Source of the DNA: Siphonodentalium dalli
Lineage: Eukaryota; Mollusca; Scaphopoda; Gadilida; Siphonodentaliidae
Direction: 5' to 3'
Length of the DNA stretch: 64,000 nt
Assembly: GCA_032622095.1 (NCBI GenBank)
Contig: CP136062.1
Location: 165,500,590-165,564,589 of the forward strand
In this document: positions 12,089-23,949 of the stretch, piece by piece
How the letters are laid out: each line of letters starts with the position of its first letter
Numbering within the stretch: position 1 is the first letter of the stretch
Notes under the pieces: model-generated
Databases searched by the model: none
Seen by the model: only the letters and a program-made list of their open reading frames with translations
What the model was told of the DNA's origin: nothing
Made by a program: the position numbers and the translations under genes

Positions 12089-13314
12089 TCTATCTATCTA
12101 TACTATATATTTTGAGACTTGGTATATGTGTGTGTGTGTGTGTGTGTGGGTACTTCATAGAATCCAAAACGCGTGTAAAGATTGAGCTCAAACTTCCTAT
12201 GTAAGTGTCAAATCACACCGACACGACCGTGGTCGCGGTTTAGAGAAGCTCAGAGCACCCGTTCTCCAATCTCAAATCATCGCAAAGGCACGGCGGGGGT
12301 TAATCAAGTGATTATTTAATGAGCGTTTGTTTTTGACGCATCTCTATAAAGAGCGTCTGTTTCCCATTCAACGTTATTCGCATCTGCAGAGTTATACGGG
12401 AACGCAAACGTTATCGCTCGAAATTTATTCCCTGCGAGCACGGATGGCGCGCTTTGTTTTTACAGTATATACCTTTGGTATATACCGAAATCATCCCAGA
12501 TAATCACGAATATAGCATCAGATTTCTCCTCAGATATACCGTTATAAAGCTACTGGAATCTGCCAATCTACGGGAAATTCCAGGGAATGCCGATTGAGCT
12601 CAAACTTGCTACCTACGGGAAGTGTCATATATATGAGTGTGTCCTTTATAGACTCTAACCGATTGAGCTCAAACTTGCTAAATAAGAAAATAGCCCCCAA
12701 GCCGTAAATATCAACAACAACGATATTGCTACCTACGGGGAGCAACGTTATTAGCATCTGCAGAATTATGCAGAGAGAAAGTGCTTTCCTATTTTTAGAA
12801 CGCAACACATGTTTACGTCGCGTTGGTGATTGAGGTTCACAACGGGGTTAATTGACTGTCCGCTCTTTGCGACGATGAGGTTCACGGCGGGGACTATTGA
12901 CCAACACTCACAATTTCGTCTTTTGCATCAGATACCAACACCTCGACCGATCGGGACGAAACTTGGTACGTGAGTGTAGTTGGACCAGGTGGTCGTCGCT
13001 GTCGTATTGGCGAGTCCGTGCGACGCCCGTGCAGCGCATGCGCAGACGAGATATCGGAAACGGGTGGAGCTATCGACTTGAAATTTGGTATGTGAATGTA
13101 TCTTGCCCCGGATACGAATTTTATCGGTCGCCGAGCCCGTACGACGCCAGATTCGCGCATGCGCAGACCAGATCTCGGAAACGGGTGGAGCTATCGACTT
13201 GAAATTTGGTTTTTGAGTAGCCCGGTCCTTTACGGGATTACATTGAAAAACTAAAATTAATGGATCGACCAAAGCCATGGGACGAATGCCGCCAGTGGCG
13301 GGCTAACCTGCTAG
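12089..13314 (+). mobile_element. Helitron unit 12 (type C, 1226 bp)
   Basis: The 5' end has n=3 of CTAT. From about 12728 the body departs from other type C units: it gains GGTTCACGGCGGGG, then a CGACCGATCGGGACGAAACTT motif at about 12943-12963, and ends in two GCGCATGCGCAG modules identical to unit 0. It ends at CTAG 13311-13314. Confidence 0.85.
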
Positions 13315-14414
13315 TCTATACTATATATTTTGAGACTTCGTATATATGTGTGTGTGTGTGTGTGTGTACTTCATAGAATCCAAAACGCGTGTAAAGATTG
13401 AGCTCAAACTTCCTATGTAAGTGTCAAATCACACCGACACGACCGTGGTCGTGGTTTAGAGAAGCTCAGAGCACCCGTTCTCCAATCTCAAATCACCACA
13501 AAGGCACGGCGGGGGTTAATCAAGTGATTATTTAATGAGCGTTTATTTTTGACGCATCTCTATAAAGAGCGTCTGTTTCCCATTCAACGTTATTCGCATC
13601 TGCAGAGTTATACGGGAACGCAAACGTTATCGCTCGAAATTTATTCCCTGCGAGCACGGATGGCGCGCTTTGTTTTTACAGTATATACCTTCGATATATA
13701 CCGAAATCATCCCAGATAATCACGAATATAGCATCAGATTTCTCCCCAGATATACCGTTATAAAGCTACTGGAATCTGCCAATCTACGGGAAATTCCAGG
13801 GAATGCCGATTGAGCTCAAACTTGCTACCTACGGGAAGTGTCATATATATGAGTGTGTCCTTTATAGACTCTAACCGATTGAGCTCAAACTTGCTAAATA
13901 AGAAATTAGCCCCCAAGCCGTAAATATCAACAACAACGATATTACTAAATACACGTTTTCGGCAATGTGAGAGTTTTCGGGGAGCCGTGATGCCAACAAG
14001 TAAATCTGTCTTCGGGTCGTTGTTGTTGCCAACAACAACGACCCGAAGACAGATTTCCCGACGGGAAGCGTTTGTTTTAAATTCAATGCAATGTTATCGT
14101 AGAGAGCTTTCACGAAACAAAGAATGCGTTGTCTGTCGTTCCTAGGAAGGGGGGATTTCTACGTGTAAATTTTTCCGCCAGAAACAAAAAAATTAATTAA
14201 AACAATTTACAATTTAATTAAAACAATTTAAAATTAAAAAAAATTAACAATAAAAAAACAATTCAGAAACAAAATATATTAAATTTAAAAAACATTAAAT
14301 TCATATTCAAAAATAAAAAACAAAAATAAATAAAAACAAAATAATTACAAAAATGTCATGTTTCTGAAACAAAGCCATGGGACGAATGCCGCCAGTGGCG
14401 GGCTAACCTGCTAG
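13315..14414 (+). mobile_element. Helitron unit 13 (type C, 1100 bp)
   Basis: Near-identical to unit 9, including the 55-bp palindrome (14002-14056) and the AAATTAGCCCCC variant. The main difference is CTCG against CCCG after the palindrome. It is followed by TACTATATATT. Confidence 0.87.
14002..14056. repeat. Perfect 55-bp palindrome inside unit 13
   Basis: Same arms and single-base centre as 10102-10156. Its survival intact in two copies suggests recent duplication. Confidence 0.9.
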
Positions 14415-15416
14415 TACTATATATTTTGAGACTTCGTATATATATATATGTGTGTGTATGTATGTACTTCATAGAATCGAAAACGGTTCGCTCGATTGAG
14501 TTCAAACTTCCCATCTAAATGTAAAATGCCACCGACACGACCGTGGTCGCGGTTTAGAGAAGCTCAGAGCACCCGTTCTCCAATCTCAAATCACCGGAAA
14601 GGCACGTCGTGGGTTAATCAAGTGATTATTTAATGAGCGTTTGTTTTTGACGCATCTCTATAAAGAGCGTCTGTTTGCCATTCAACGTTATTTGCATCTG
14701 CAGAGAGATATACGGAACATACATTAAATTTAAAAAACATTTGTTTCTGACCAACCCTGCGAGCACGGATGGCGCGCTTTGTTTTTACAGTATATAGTTA
14801 TATACCGAAATCATCCCAGATAATCACGAATATAGCATCAGATTTCTCCCCAGATATACCGTTATAAAGCTACTGGAATCTGCCAATCTACGGAAAATTC
14901 CAGGGAATGCCGATTGAGCTCAAACTTGCTACCCACGGGAAGTGTCATATATATGAGTGTGTCCTTTATAGACTCTAACCGATTGAGCTCTAACTTGCTA
15001 AATAAGAAAATAGCCCCCAAGCCGTAAATATCAACAACAACGATATTACTAAATACACGTTTTCGGCAATGTGAGAGTTTTCGTATGCAGACAGATTTCC
15101 CGACGGGAAGCGTTTGTTTTAAATTCAATGCAATGTTATCGTAGAGAGATTTCACGAAACAAAGAATGCGTTGTCTGTCGTTCCTAGGAAGGGGGGATTT
15201 CTACGGGTAAATTTTTCCGCCAGAAACAAAAAAATTAATTAAAACAATTTACAATTTAATTAAAACAATTTAAAATTAAAAAAAATTAACAATAAAAAAA
15301 CAATTCAGAAACAAAATATATTAAATTTAAAAAACATTAAATTCATATTCAAATATGTCATGTTTCTGAAACAAAGCCATGGGACGAATGCCGCCGGTGG
15401 CGGGCTAACCTGCTAG
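14415..15416 (+). mobile_element. Helitron unit 14 (type C, 1002 bp)
   Basis: It has a GGTTCGCTCGATTGAG variant of the 5' motif and a deletion joining GAGAGTTTTCG to TATGCAGACAG, shared with truncated unit 11. The tail is a shortened A-rich tract. It ends at CTAG 15413-15416. Confidence 0.86.
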
Positions 15417-16108
15417 TCTTCTCTTCTTCTATATATTTTGAGAACTCCTTGTATTCGAGAGATAGCCCACACCATCCGGACCTCAATGATATGATCGTGA
15501 ATGAGTATTGATATACCCCACTAAACTTTGAAAAACACCAGTAATGGTGTGTAGATCATTTACATATCTCTCCTATATATTTTAATACAATCTATCTAAT
15601 TTACATATCTCTCTTATATATTTATGTTTGTGTGTGTGTTGTACTTCATACAAATCTACGATTCTCGACCGATCCTGACGAAACTTGGTACGTGTGTGTA
15701 GTTTGACCAGGCGGTGGTCGTTTTCGCAATGGCGAGTCCGTGCGACGCCCGTGCAGCGCATGCGCAGACGAGATCTCGGAAACGGGTGGAGCTATCGACT
15801 TGAAATTTGCTATGTGAATGTATCTTGCGCCGGGTACAAATGTTATCGGGTCGCCGAGCCCGTGCGACGCCCGTGCAGCGCATGTGCAGACGAGATCTCG
15901 GAAACGGGTGGAGCTATCGACTTGAAATTTGGCATGTGAATGTATCTTGCGCCGGGTACAAATTTTCATGCGCAGACCAGATCTCGGAAACTGGTGGAGC
16001 TACCGGGTACAAATTTTCTTTTTGAAACGCGTGGTACTAAAAATTAATAAAATATATATAAAAATGTCATGTTTCGGACAAGCCGCCAATGGCGGGCTAA
16101 CCTGCTAG
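15417..16108 (+). mobile_element. Helitron unit 15 (type D, 692 bp)
   Basis: A different, shorter family: the 5' end is TCTTCTCTTCTTCTATATATTTT, then GAACTCCTTG, two near-repeats of TTTACATATCTCTC, a CGACCGATCCTGACGAAACTT motif, and two GCGCATGCGCAG modules 122 bp apart. The 3' hairpin and CTAG are the same as in the larger units. Confidence 0.86.
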
Positions 16109-16920
16109 TCTCTTCTTCTATATATTTTGAGAACTCCTTGTATTCGAGAGATAGCCCACACCCTCCGGACCTCAATGATATGATCGTGAATGAGTATTGA
16201 TATACCCCACTAAACTTTGACAAACACCAGTAATGGTGTGTAGATCATTTACATATCTCTCCTATATATTTTAATACAATCTATCTAATTTACATATCTC
16301 TCTTATATATTTATGTTTGTGTGTGTGTTGTACTTCATACAAATCTACGATTCTCGACCGATCCTGACGAAACTTGGTACGTGTGTGTAGTTTGACCAGG
16401 CGGTGGTCGTTGTCGTAATGGCGAGTCCGTGCGACGCCCGTGCAGCGCATGCGCAGACGAGATCTCGGAAACGGGTGGAGCTATCGACTTGAAATTTGCT
16501 ATGTGAATGTATCTTGCGCCGGGTACAAATTTTATCGGGTCGCCGAGCCCGTGCGACGCCCATGCAGCGCATGCGCAGACGAGATCTCGGAAACGGGTGG
16601 AGCTATCGACTTGAAATTTGCTATGTGAATGTATCTTGCGCCGGGTACAAATGTTATCGGGTCGCCGAGCCCGTGCGACGCCCGTGCAGCGCATGTGCAG
16701 ACGAGATCTCGGAAACGGGTGGAGCTATCGACTTGAAATTTGGCATGTGAATGTATCTTGCGCCGGGTACAAATTTTCATGCGCAGACCAGATCTCGGAA
16801 ACTGGTGGAGCTACCGGGTACAAATTTTTCTTTTTGAAACGCGTGGAACTAAAAATTAATAAAATATATATAAAAATGTCATGTTTCGGACAAGCCGCCG
16901 GTGGCGGGCTAACCTGCTAG
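16109..16920 (+). mobile_element. Helitron unit 16 (type D, 812 bp)
   Basis: As unit 15, but with one more 122-bp module: modules begin at 16448, 16570 and 16692. The two adjacent copies thus differ mainly in module number. CTAG 16917-16920 is followed by resumed PLE coding sequence. Confidence 0.88.
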
Positions 16921-17819
16921 TATACTATAAAATAACTGATACACACCAATATCTGGATTTTCGGTCCTGCCACCCATCTCACACAAAACGAAATATACCT
17001 TATTGTTTAGCGAGACGAGTGTCAGCCATAATCAGTGAACCAACATTACGAGATAAAAGATTGGAAGAACTCTACGTATTCTTGAAACAACAACATTATC
17101 CAGAACAATTAATAATGAATGGCATAGATAGAGCGCGGAACACCACATTAGAAGAATTTCGCGCCGAAAATTTAAAACAAAATAACAAAAAATCTATACC
17201 ATTTGTAACCACACACAATCCTCGCCACAACAACATCTCGCGATGTGCAAAGGACCTTTTTCCTATCCTAGAAAAGAGTGACAAAATGCGATCGCTGGTG
17301 AATAAGGACGAAATTATAGATAGTAAGCGCCAACCAAGTAACTTAAAACGAATCCTGACAAAGGCACGCTTCACCACAGAAAACAAAACTGAATACCAAG
17401 TAAAACGCTGTGGTGACAAACGATGTAAAGCATGCCGTCACGTGTTTCCGGGGAAAAAATTACCATTAAAAAACAAAATGGAAATATTCCCAAATACTGA
17501 CTTGGACTGTAAATAAAACAATCTGATATACTACATAACTTGCGATGGATGCGGCGAAGGATACGTAGGCCAAACCGGAAACACTGTACGTGAAAGGGTG
17601 ACCATCCATCGGCAACAAATAAATCATAAGGAATATCGACAGATACCACAAAGTGGGCATTTGGAAGAATGCAACAATGGCAAATTCAGGATATTCCCAT
17701 TCTACAAAATGGAAACAGACAATATTATGGCTAGACTAGCACAAGAAGATCTCTTTAAACAACGTTTCCGGTCGAAACTAAACGCCGGAAGTGACGTGTA
17801 CAACCCACAACGGAAGTGA
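16921..17819 (+). pseudogene. Penelope-like element ORF, C-terminal half (RT end plus GIY-YIG)
   Basis: The open frame starts with KITDTHQYLDFRSCHPSH, the conserved PLE segment at the end of the reverse transcriptase, followed by IPYCLARRV. A Cys/His linker follows (CGDKRCKACRH, about 17409-17441). Then comes a GIY-YIG-type endonuclease region, with IYYITCDGCGEGYVGQTGN at about 17526-17582 and RERV-IHR after it. One in-frame TAA at 17514-17516 separates linker and endonuclease; the frame then continues to TGA at 17817-17819. Reverse transcriptase plus GIY-YIG is diagnostic of endonuclease-bearing Penelope elements (established family knowledge). The copy is dead: 5' truncated, split by Helitrons, internal stop. 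Confidence 0.88.
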
Positions 17820-17961
17820 CGTCATAATAACTCGTTGTTAATCAATGTCTATTGAAAAATGCAAGAAGTATGAAAGGCCTATAGACTAAACAATCTGTTC
17901 AGACCATGGATTATTCATTTCTACTATATATATCTGTGCATATAGTTCTCAAAACTTTATA

Positions 17962-18027
<66 letters not shown>

Positions 18028-18500
18028 ATCACTGTATATAGTAGCCCACCGGTACCTCAACGCAGTGTACTCTGCTGGGGTGATCGAATTGTATAGAATA
18101 AAATAGTTTCAAATTGGCGCACATAAATTCATTTTTATACATTTGTTATATATAATTTATATGCAGCGACTATCACGGGGAAAACGTTGCCGTTAAACAG
18201 TGTTTCTCCGCGAATATTCGTCCCGAACTGAGGTATATTTGTTTACAACAGTGCGTACATGTAGATCAAACAGTGCGTAGATCAAACGTTGTGTCTTCTG
18301 AAATTTTAACATCGGCGTGGCTGGAATGTAATCTGAACTGTGAAGAGGCGTGACTAGCCGACTGATTGATCATCAACCACCCGTACTGCAGAGATGCATA
18401 GGACCAACGAGGACCATGATAAAATTAAACATCCATTGAATTCATATATACATAATAATGGATAGCGCATGCTGGGGAATATTACGATAGCGCAAACATT
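17820..18500. other. Non-coding stretch between PLE and LINE
   Basis: Probably the 3' UTR of the PLE at first, then an (AT)n microsatellite and unassigned sequence. The ATTGTATAGAATAAAATAG at about 18088-18106 could be a retroelement 3' signal. The missing 3' end of Helitron unit 11 does not reappear here. Confidence 0.5.
17964..18024. repeat. (AT)n microsatellite
   Basis: About 30 uninterrupted AT dinucleotides. Confidence 0.95.
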
Positions 18501-21500
18501 GTGGAGGATCTATTCCTCGAAATCTCACTCCGCCCGAGCAAAATTCCTATTCCGAATGAAATCCGAAGTGAAATTTATGACCACTTTAATGATGAAGAAT
18601 ATGTCATCCTTATGGGTGACTTTAATGCTAGAACTGCTCTGTTGAAGGATTTTATCGTTTCTAAAGATACAGTAGGATTTGGAATTGAGACTCTTGATAG
18701 CACTCATTTATTGACTGAAAATGGTATATCACTATGGAGGCATTCGCAAGATAACAAAGTTAATAATTATGGTCGGAAATTTATTGATATGTGTGCGGGA
18801 TCTGATATGTATATCTGCAATGGAAAAATTGGGGCTGACAGAGGGAGAGGGCACTTGACGTGTAAGGATAGTAGCGTAGTTGATTACTGTGTATCCTCGC
18901 CTTTATGTATGCCTTTGATACATGATTTTTCTGTTCTTGATTTTTGTGATCTTTACTCAGACGTACATAATCCCCTCTCATTCTCTCTTGAAACAAAGTG
19001 TGTAATAAATACAGAACCACAAGGTAACAATGATTCTTTTGTACAAAGTAAAGGTTTTTGGCGAGAAGATAAGAAACAAGAGTTTTTATTCAACTTGAAC
19101 ATGGATAGTATCAAAGCACTTGAACTAAATTCAGAGTACATATTGAATGGTAATCTTGAGTTTACGCAAGAAGTGGCTAGTAAATTATCAAAATCACTCG
19201 GAAACATATTTATTGAATCTGCTGATAAAAGCTTTGGACTTCCAAAAAAAAGGTGCAATAATGACTATGTTAACAAACCGTGGTTCAATAAATGTTGCCA
19301 ATCTGCTAGGAAGAATGTTAGTATCGCTCGTCGATCTTATAACCGTAATAAATTCCCAGAAAACAGGGAGAATATGAGACGTCTGAGTAAAGAGTACAAA
19401 CAGGTTTTAAATAAAGCCATCCACTCATATGAAGCAAATCTTGGTCAGAAGCTAAAGTCATTGCGCTCATCGCCAAAGGAATATTGGAAAATTCTTAAGG
19501 CTGGTGCTCCTAAAGAAAAACCACAAGTACTGTTGTCAGATATGTATGAGTTCATGAAAAGCTCTAATAATATATCAAACCATACTAAAGTTTTGAATGA
19601 ATTTGATACCACTGATTGTAATGATTTTCTAAATGTACAATTTAGTACAGAAGAAATACTAAAGGCTATTAGCTCTTTGAAATCTGGTAAAGCCTGTGGT
19701 TATGATGATATTAATAACTCCTATATTAAGAGCACTGCTCGCATTTTGGTGAAGTTCTACTGTAACCTATTTAATTTGATCTTGAACACTGGTGTTATTC
19801 CAGAAAGCTGGTTAATTGGAATAGTATGTCCTATTTACAAGAAAAAAGGAGACCAAAAATTACCTGAAAACTATCGGCCAATAACTCTTATGAGTTGTTT
19901 GGGTAAACTGTTCACCAAAATTATTAATAGCCGTATACTCATGTTTACTGAAGAGAATCATCTTATATCAGCATGCCAAGCTGGTTTTCATAGGGGCTAC
20001 TCTACATGTGACAATATGTTTGTGTTAGAGTGCCTGATTGAAATCTTGAAGAAAAAAGGAAAGCGACTATATTGTGCCTTTATAGATTTCAAGCAGGCAT
20101 TCGACACAGTTTGGAGGGCAGGTCTATGGCAAAAATTATTTAATAGTGGAGTGGATGGCAAAATATTGAGAGTTATCATGAACCTCTATAAGGGTTTTAA
20201 ATCAATTATAAGGATTGGGGGAGAATATTCTGACTTTTATACTTCTACTGTTGGTTTGCAACAGGGCGATAATCTTTCACCGATAATCTTTCACCGATAA
20301 TGTTTGCTATTTATCTGAATGATCTGGAAGAGTACCTGTTCTCGAGTGGCGTAAACGGACTCTCAACTGTCACTAATAACATTGAAATGGATTTAGCCAT
20401 CTTCATCAAACTTAATATCTTACTTTATGCAAATGATACAATCATTTTAGCTGAATCTTCAGATGAACTACAGTTAGCATTGAACGCATTCTCTGATTAT
20501 TGTTCTCTTTGGGAGCTAAAGATTAATGTAGAGAAAAGCAAAACGATAATCTTTGGAAGAGGAAGACGTTGTAAAAAAGTATTTATTGTCAATGGCAGAA
20601 TAATTGAAACTATTGATGAATTCAAATACCTTGGTGTTTTATTCTCGAGGACAGGTACATTCTTCAAAGCGAAAAACCAGCTGATATCCCAAGGAAATGA
20701 GGCCATGTTTTCTGCTATTCGTCTTTGTAGACAGAATAGGTTAACTCTCGATTGTCAGTTTGATCTTTTTGATAAGGTAATTCTCCCCATAATTACATAT
20801 GGATGCGAGGTGTGGGGCCACACTAATACAAATATGATTGATCAATTACATATGAAATTATTGAAATTCATATTAAAACTGAGGAATAACGCTTGTGATG
20901 CCATGATATATGGCGAGACAGGCAGATTCCCTATTTCTATATTTATAAAACTCCAGATGATTAAATATTGGGCTAAAATTGTTACTGGACCTGATAGAAA
21001 GCTGTCTCATATATTATTTGAATACATGCATGTGCGTCATAATATGCACATGCAAACATACCCGTGGCTACAAGGAATTCAAGATATATTGAATTCATGT
21101 GGCTTATCCCATATTTGGTATAACTACCAGAATGTATCTGTGGATAGTTTAGCAAAGCAATGAAAGCATGTTAGGCAATGCTTAGAAGATCAATATAAAC
21201 AAACCTGGATGTCTAATTTACGAAACTCACCCAAAGCTGACACGTATAGGGTTTATAAAGAGACAATTGGTATGGAAAAGTATCTCCTTATCTTAGACTA
21301 TGCAAATTCTATATCTATGCTGAGATTCAGAATCTCAAATCATAAGCTTCCCATTGAAACTGGCCGCTGGTCGAGAACTCCGAAGAATGAACGTTTATGC
21401 ACTTTGTGTGATTTAGGTGAAATTGGTGATGAATGTCACTATATTTGTAGATGCCGTGTCTTGTCAGATAAGAGGCTACAATATTTGGACAAAGAATTTA

Positions 21501-21613
21501 GCAACAGACCCAGTGTTTTTAAGTTTAGAGAACTAATGATGCGAACCGATGTTAAGTCCATGAATTCTCTCAGTAGGTTTTTTAGGGTGATCGATCGGTT
21601 ATTCAGTCATTGA
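18501..21613 (+). pseudogene. LINE endonuclease-reverse transcriptase pseudogene
   Basis: Frame 1 (18501-20300) has ILMGDFNAR (endonuclease), DYCVSS and LYSDVHNPLSF (SDH-like end of the endonuclease), ENYRPITLMSCLGKLFTKII (RT), AFIDFKQAFDTVW (motif A) and GLQQGDNLSP (motif B). The frame then breaks at a 14-bp tandem duplication (20267-20294) and resumes at 20300 with MFAIYLNDLE. Motif C reads LLYANDTIIL, so the catalytic YADD has become YAND. A TGA at 21161-21163 interrupts the same frame, which continues through 21209-21613 to a CTLCDLGEIGDECHYICRC zinc-knuckle-like motif. Upstream ATG 18501 is only where the open frame begins, not a likely native start. Non-functional by at least three independent lesions. 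Confidence 0.9.
20267..20294. repeat. 14-bp tandem duplication causing the RT frameshift
   Basis: CGATAATCTTTCAC occurs at 20267-20280 and again at 20281-20294. Removing one copy joins frame 18501 to frame 20300 right after motif B. Confidence 0.93.
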
Positions 21614-21735
21614 CAATTTGTCCTAGCTGGGTGGCCGATCCGCCGCCCTGAGAGATTTGCTGGGGGAGTCCATGGATGTCCTGTGGGACCAATTGATACC
21701 CAACCAATGAAATAAAGATATACATAAGTGTGTAT

Positions 21736-22508
21736 CACTAAAGTTGCCTTATTTCATAATTCATACTATTAAAGTATCGGTGGCCCACACTAACGGACAG
21801 TAACAATTAGTAATCTATTTTAAGGCATATTTATTGATTTATTAGTTTCCTAATTTAATATTAAAAAAAGAAAAAGAAAAAAAGAAGCTATTATTATCCT
21901 AATCGAAATCAGGTTACTATCGACGTTTACTAATAATACGTAAATCCACACGTGCTGTAGTATTTCTGACTGTTGACAAACAAACACGTAAATATTCTAT
22001 TTATCAACAAATGTGTAAAATCACACGTGTTGTAGTATTTCTGGTTCTATTGATAAACAAAACGTAAATTTTTATTCGCCTAGTTCAGGGCACCCGATAT
22101 CGTAAAGCCATTTTGATTGGTAACCTGTGTACCTTATTTGAATAAGATGCCACGACGGTACATTCTGGGACTGATTAATTACAGTCTGTATATGGATTAT
22201 ATCGACTTCAGAAGACAACATTGACATACTTTTAAATTATTATAGTCTTTCTCTGTAATAACGAACCGTACGTTCTGAAATGTTGGAATGGGCTACCGAT
22301 ACAACCACATATTTTATGCTACATGAACATTATATATACACTTACCGGTATAATTACAGTTAGTTATACTCAATTGTGTCGAATTTATCTATTTACTACG
22401 TAATTATCTATATACAACCTACATACCCATGTCTTACAGGGACGCCGGTAATTTAATTTATTTTTGTAATTCTTTTTCACCATTTGTACCACGATTGTGG
22501 TTTATGTG
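21736..22508. other. Intergenic, no gene seen
   Basis: AT-rich. Holds a purine tract (21864-21889) and two diverged copies of a roughly 75-bp repeat with CACACGTG-TGTAGTATTTCTG (about 21948-22060). No coding signal. Confidence 0.6.
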
Positions 22509-22535
22509 AATAAACAATTTGAATTTGAATTGAGC
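22509..22535 (+). repeat. Probable retroelement 3' tail
   Basis: AATAAA at 22509-22514 followed by a short AATTTG iteration, a tail style known from some non-LTR elements. No coding part was found upstream, so it may be a severely truncated copy. Confidence 0.45.
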
Positions 22536-23274
22536 GGTAGAAGATTCGATTCCGCGAACGTTTTGCTCGATTTCCCACGACCATGTTTACTAATTGGCGC
22601 ATATCGAGAGAGTAACTCATGGGATGACACATTCAAATGATATGAATTGTTTCTAAGGCATTTTACTCTTCACTTACTTATTCTTTAGTCCCATGTATAT
22701 AGCACGCTGAACCAAATTACAAGGGTTTGCTCACTCTAATCCACACACACATAAGAAAACTATTGTGTGCAAATGTGAATTTCGAAGCGAAAGAGATGTT
22801 TTCTAGAACAAATTGCTTATGTGTATCCGCAAACAACCAATCGTTACTTTAAAAATACAGTTGATCAAAATACGCGATTTTAGCCTGACATAATACCTTC
22901 AAAGTAACACTATCATATACGTTCCGATTCTGTTTTCAGAGTGTTCCAATGCACGACACGCACATTATTAGCGTTCCGATTCCTGACATGGATAAATGTT
23001 TACCGTAATCCAGTTAATTGCTCCATTTTGCTGGCTCCACGGCCGTTCTACACGGCGGTAAATTGTCCTATCACGATTGACTAAGTACAACGAATTAGTA
23101 TATTATACTAAAGTCTACAACAGATCTACAACGTCACTGGTGTTGATTTTGATGCGATGTTTTAAAAAAATTATTTTTCCTATAATATCTTGAGGTACTT
23201 TAAATATTAAAAAGACCAAACATGCATGTACGTGTATATGGGAAGCCAAATTGACATTTAATAAATAATTGAGC
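22536..23274. other. Intergenic, no gene seen
   Basis: Unique-looking AT-rich sequence. A GATTCGATTCC match near 22543 resembles a tRNA B box, but no A box or cloverleaf accompanies it. Confidence 0.6.
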
Positions 23275-23730
23275 TTAAAGGTACTCAATCCGATTCGATG
23301 GTCCCCATATCATCATATTCCAACAACAACGTTTTTTTTAAATGCAGCTCCAGTTATCAAGATCGATTATTTGCCCAAAAATAATGCTAACCACAGTCAA
23401 CTATAGTACAAAATTGCCCAAAACCTGTTATTTATCAACATTTTGCTCAACGAAATATTGCCGGTTTGTCAATTATCTGACACAAAAAGACACTTGATTT
23501 TAGAGAGTTATCCATCTTCATCCGCAATTTGGTCCGAGACCGTCTTCTCGTCGACCTTTTACTTGGCCACTTAAAATTATCGGTGGTGAAAAATAATAGA
23601 TTTCAAAAATCGATATCTGATAACTCTGAACTTTGATGGATGGGTTCCTCGATTCTATTCAAATATTTTTGAACACCGAAGCCAAGGAAATAGTAATTTG
23701 CGAGCGTTAATTCTGATTATGCAAGGGAAG
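23275..23730 (+). mobile_element. MITE family M1, copy 1
   Basis: About 450 bp, homologous along its length to 31113-31575 and 31569-31948. Shared landmarks are GATGGTCCCCATATCATCA, GATCGATTA-TTGCCCAAAA, TGCTAACCACAGTCAACTAT and ATCAACATTTTG-TCAACG. The left end is TTAAAGGTACTCAATCCGATT; the right end is degenerate (TTCTGATTATGCA). Confidence 0.75.
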
Positions 23731-23735
23731 ATCTA

Positions 23736-23946
23736 ATTGCGCTTAAGCACAATAAAGAAATATCTAATTGCGCTTAGGCGCAATAATGAATATTTGATTT
23801 GATTGCATAAGCGCAAAAAGGTGTCTGTAATTGCACTTAAGCGCAATAAGGAATATTCTTATTGCGCTTATGTGCAATAAGAGCTAATTGTGCTTAAGTG
23901 CAATTAAAAATCTTCCTTATTGCGTTGAAGGCAACTTGAAGCGCAA
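23736..23946. repeat. Array of 18-bp palindromes
   Basis: Seven near-copies of the palindrome ATTGCGCTTAAGCGCAAT, at 23736-23753, 23767-23784, 23802-23816 (partial), 23830-23847, 23861-23878, 23887-23904 and 23919-23946 (expanded centre), spaced about 30 bp. The intervening DNA is AT-rich and not conserved. It follows the right end of MITE copy 1 and is absent from copies 2 and 3. Confidence 0.85.
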
Positions 23947-23949
23947 TTA

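Larger units (their letters stand above)
12089..16920 (+). mobile_element. Block of five tandem Helitrons inside the PLE
   Basis: Units 12-16 lie head to tail. The block begins TC after A12088 and ends CTAG before T16921, so the outer target is A|T as for one Helitron. With the 4832-bp block removed, the PLE codon split after 12088 is completed by 16921-16922 and the frame stays open. The internal CTAG junctions are at 13314, 14414, 15416 and 16108. Confidence 0.88.
18501..21735 (+). mobile_element. APE-type non-LTR retrotransposon, 5' truncated
   Basis: One LINE copy holding part of an apurinic-type endonuclease, a full-length-looking reverse transcriptase, a C-terminal Cys/His motif and a short 3' UTR with AATAAA at about 21711-21716. 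The N-terminal endonuclease is missing: a TPPEQNSYSE-like stretch in another frame at about 18524-18555 hints at one more frameshift near the truncation point. Clade is uncertain; the protein fits the CR1/Jockey/L2 side of the LINE tree more than L1. Confidence 0.88.

Noticed and set aside
22541-22556. tRNA-like B box (GATTCGATTCC)
   Set aside because: No A box, no cloverleaf and no terminator T-run; insufficient even for a SINE head.
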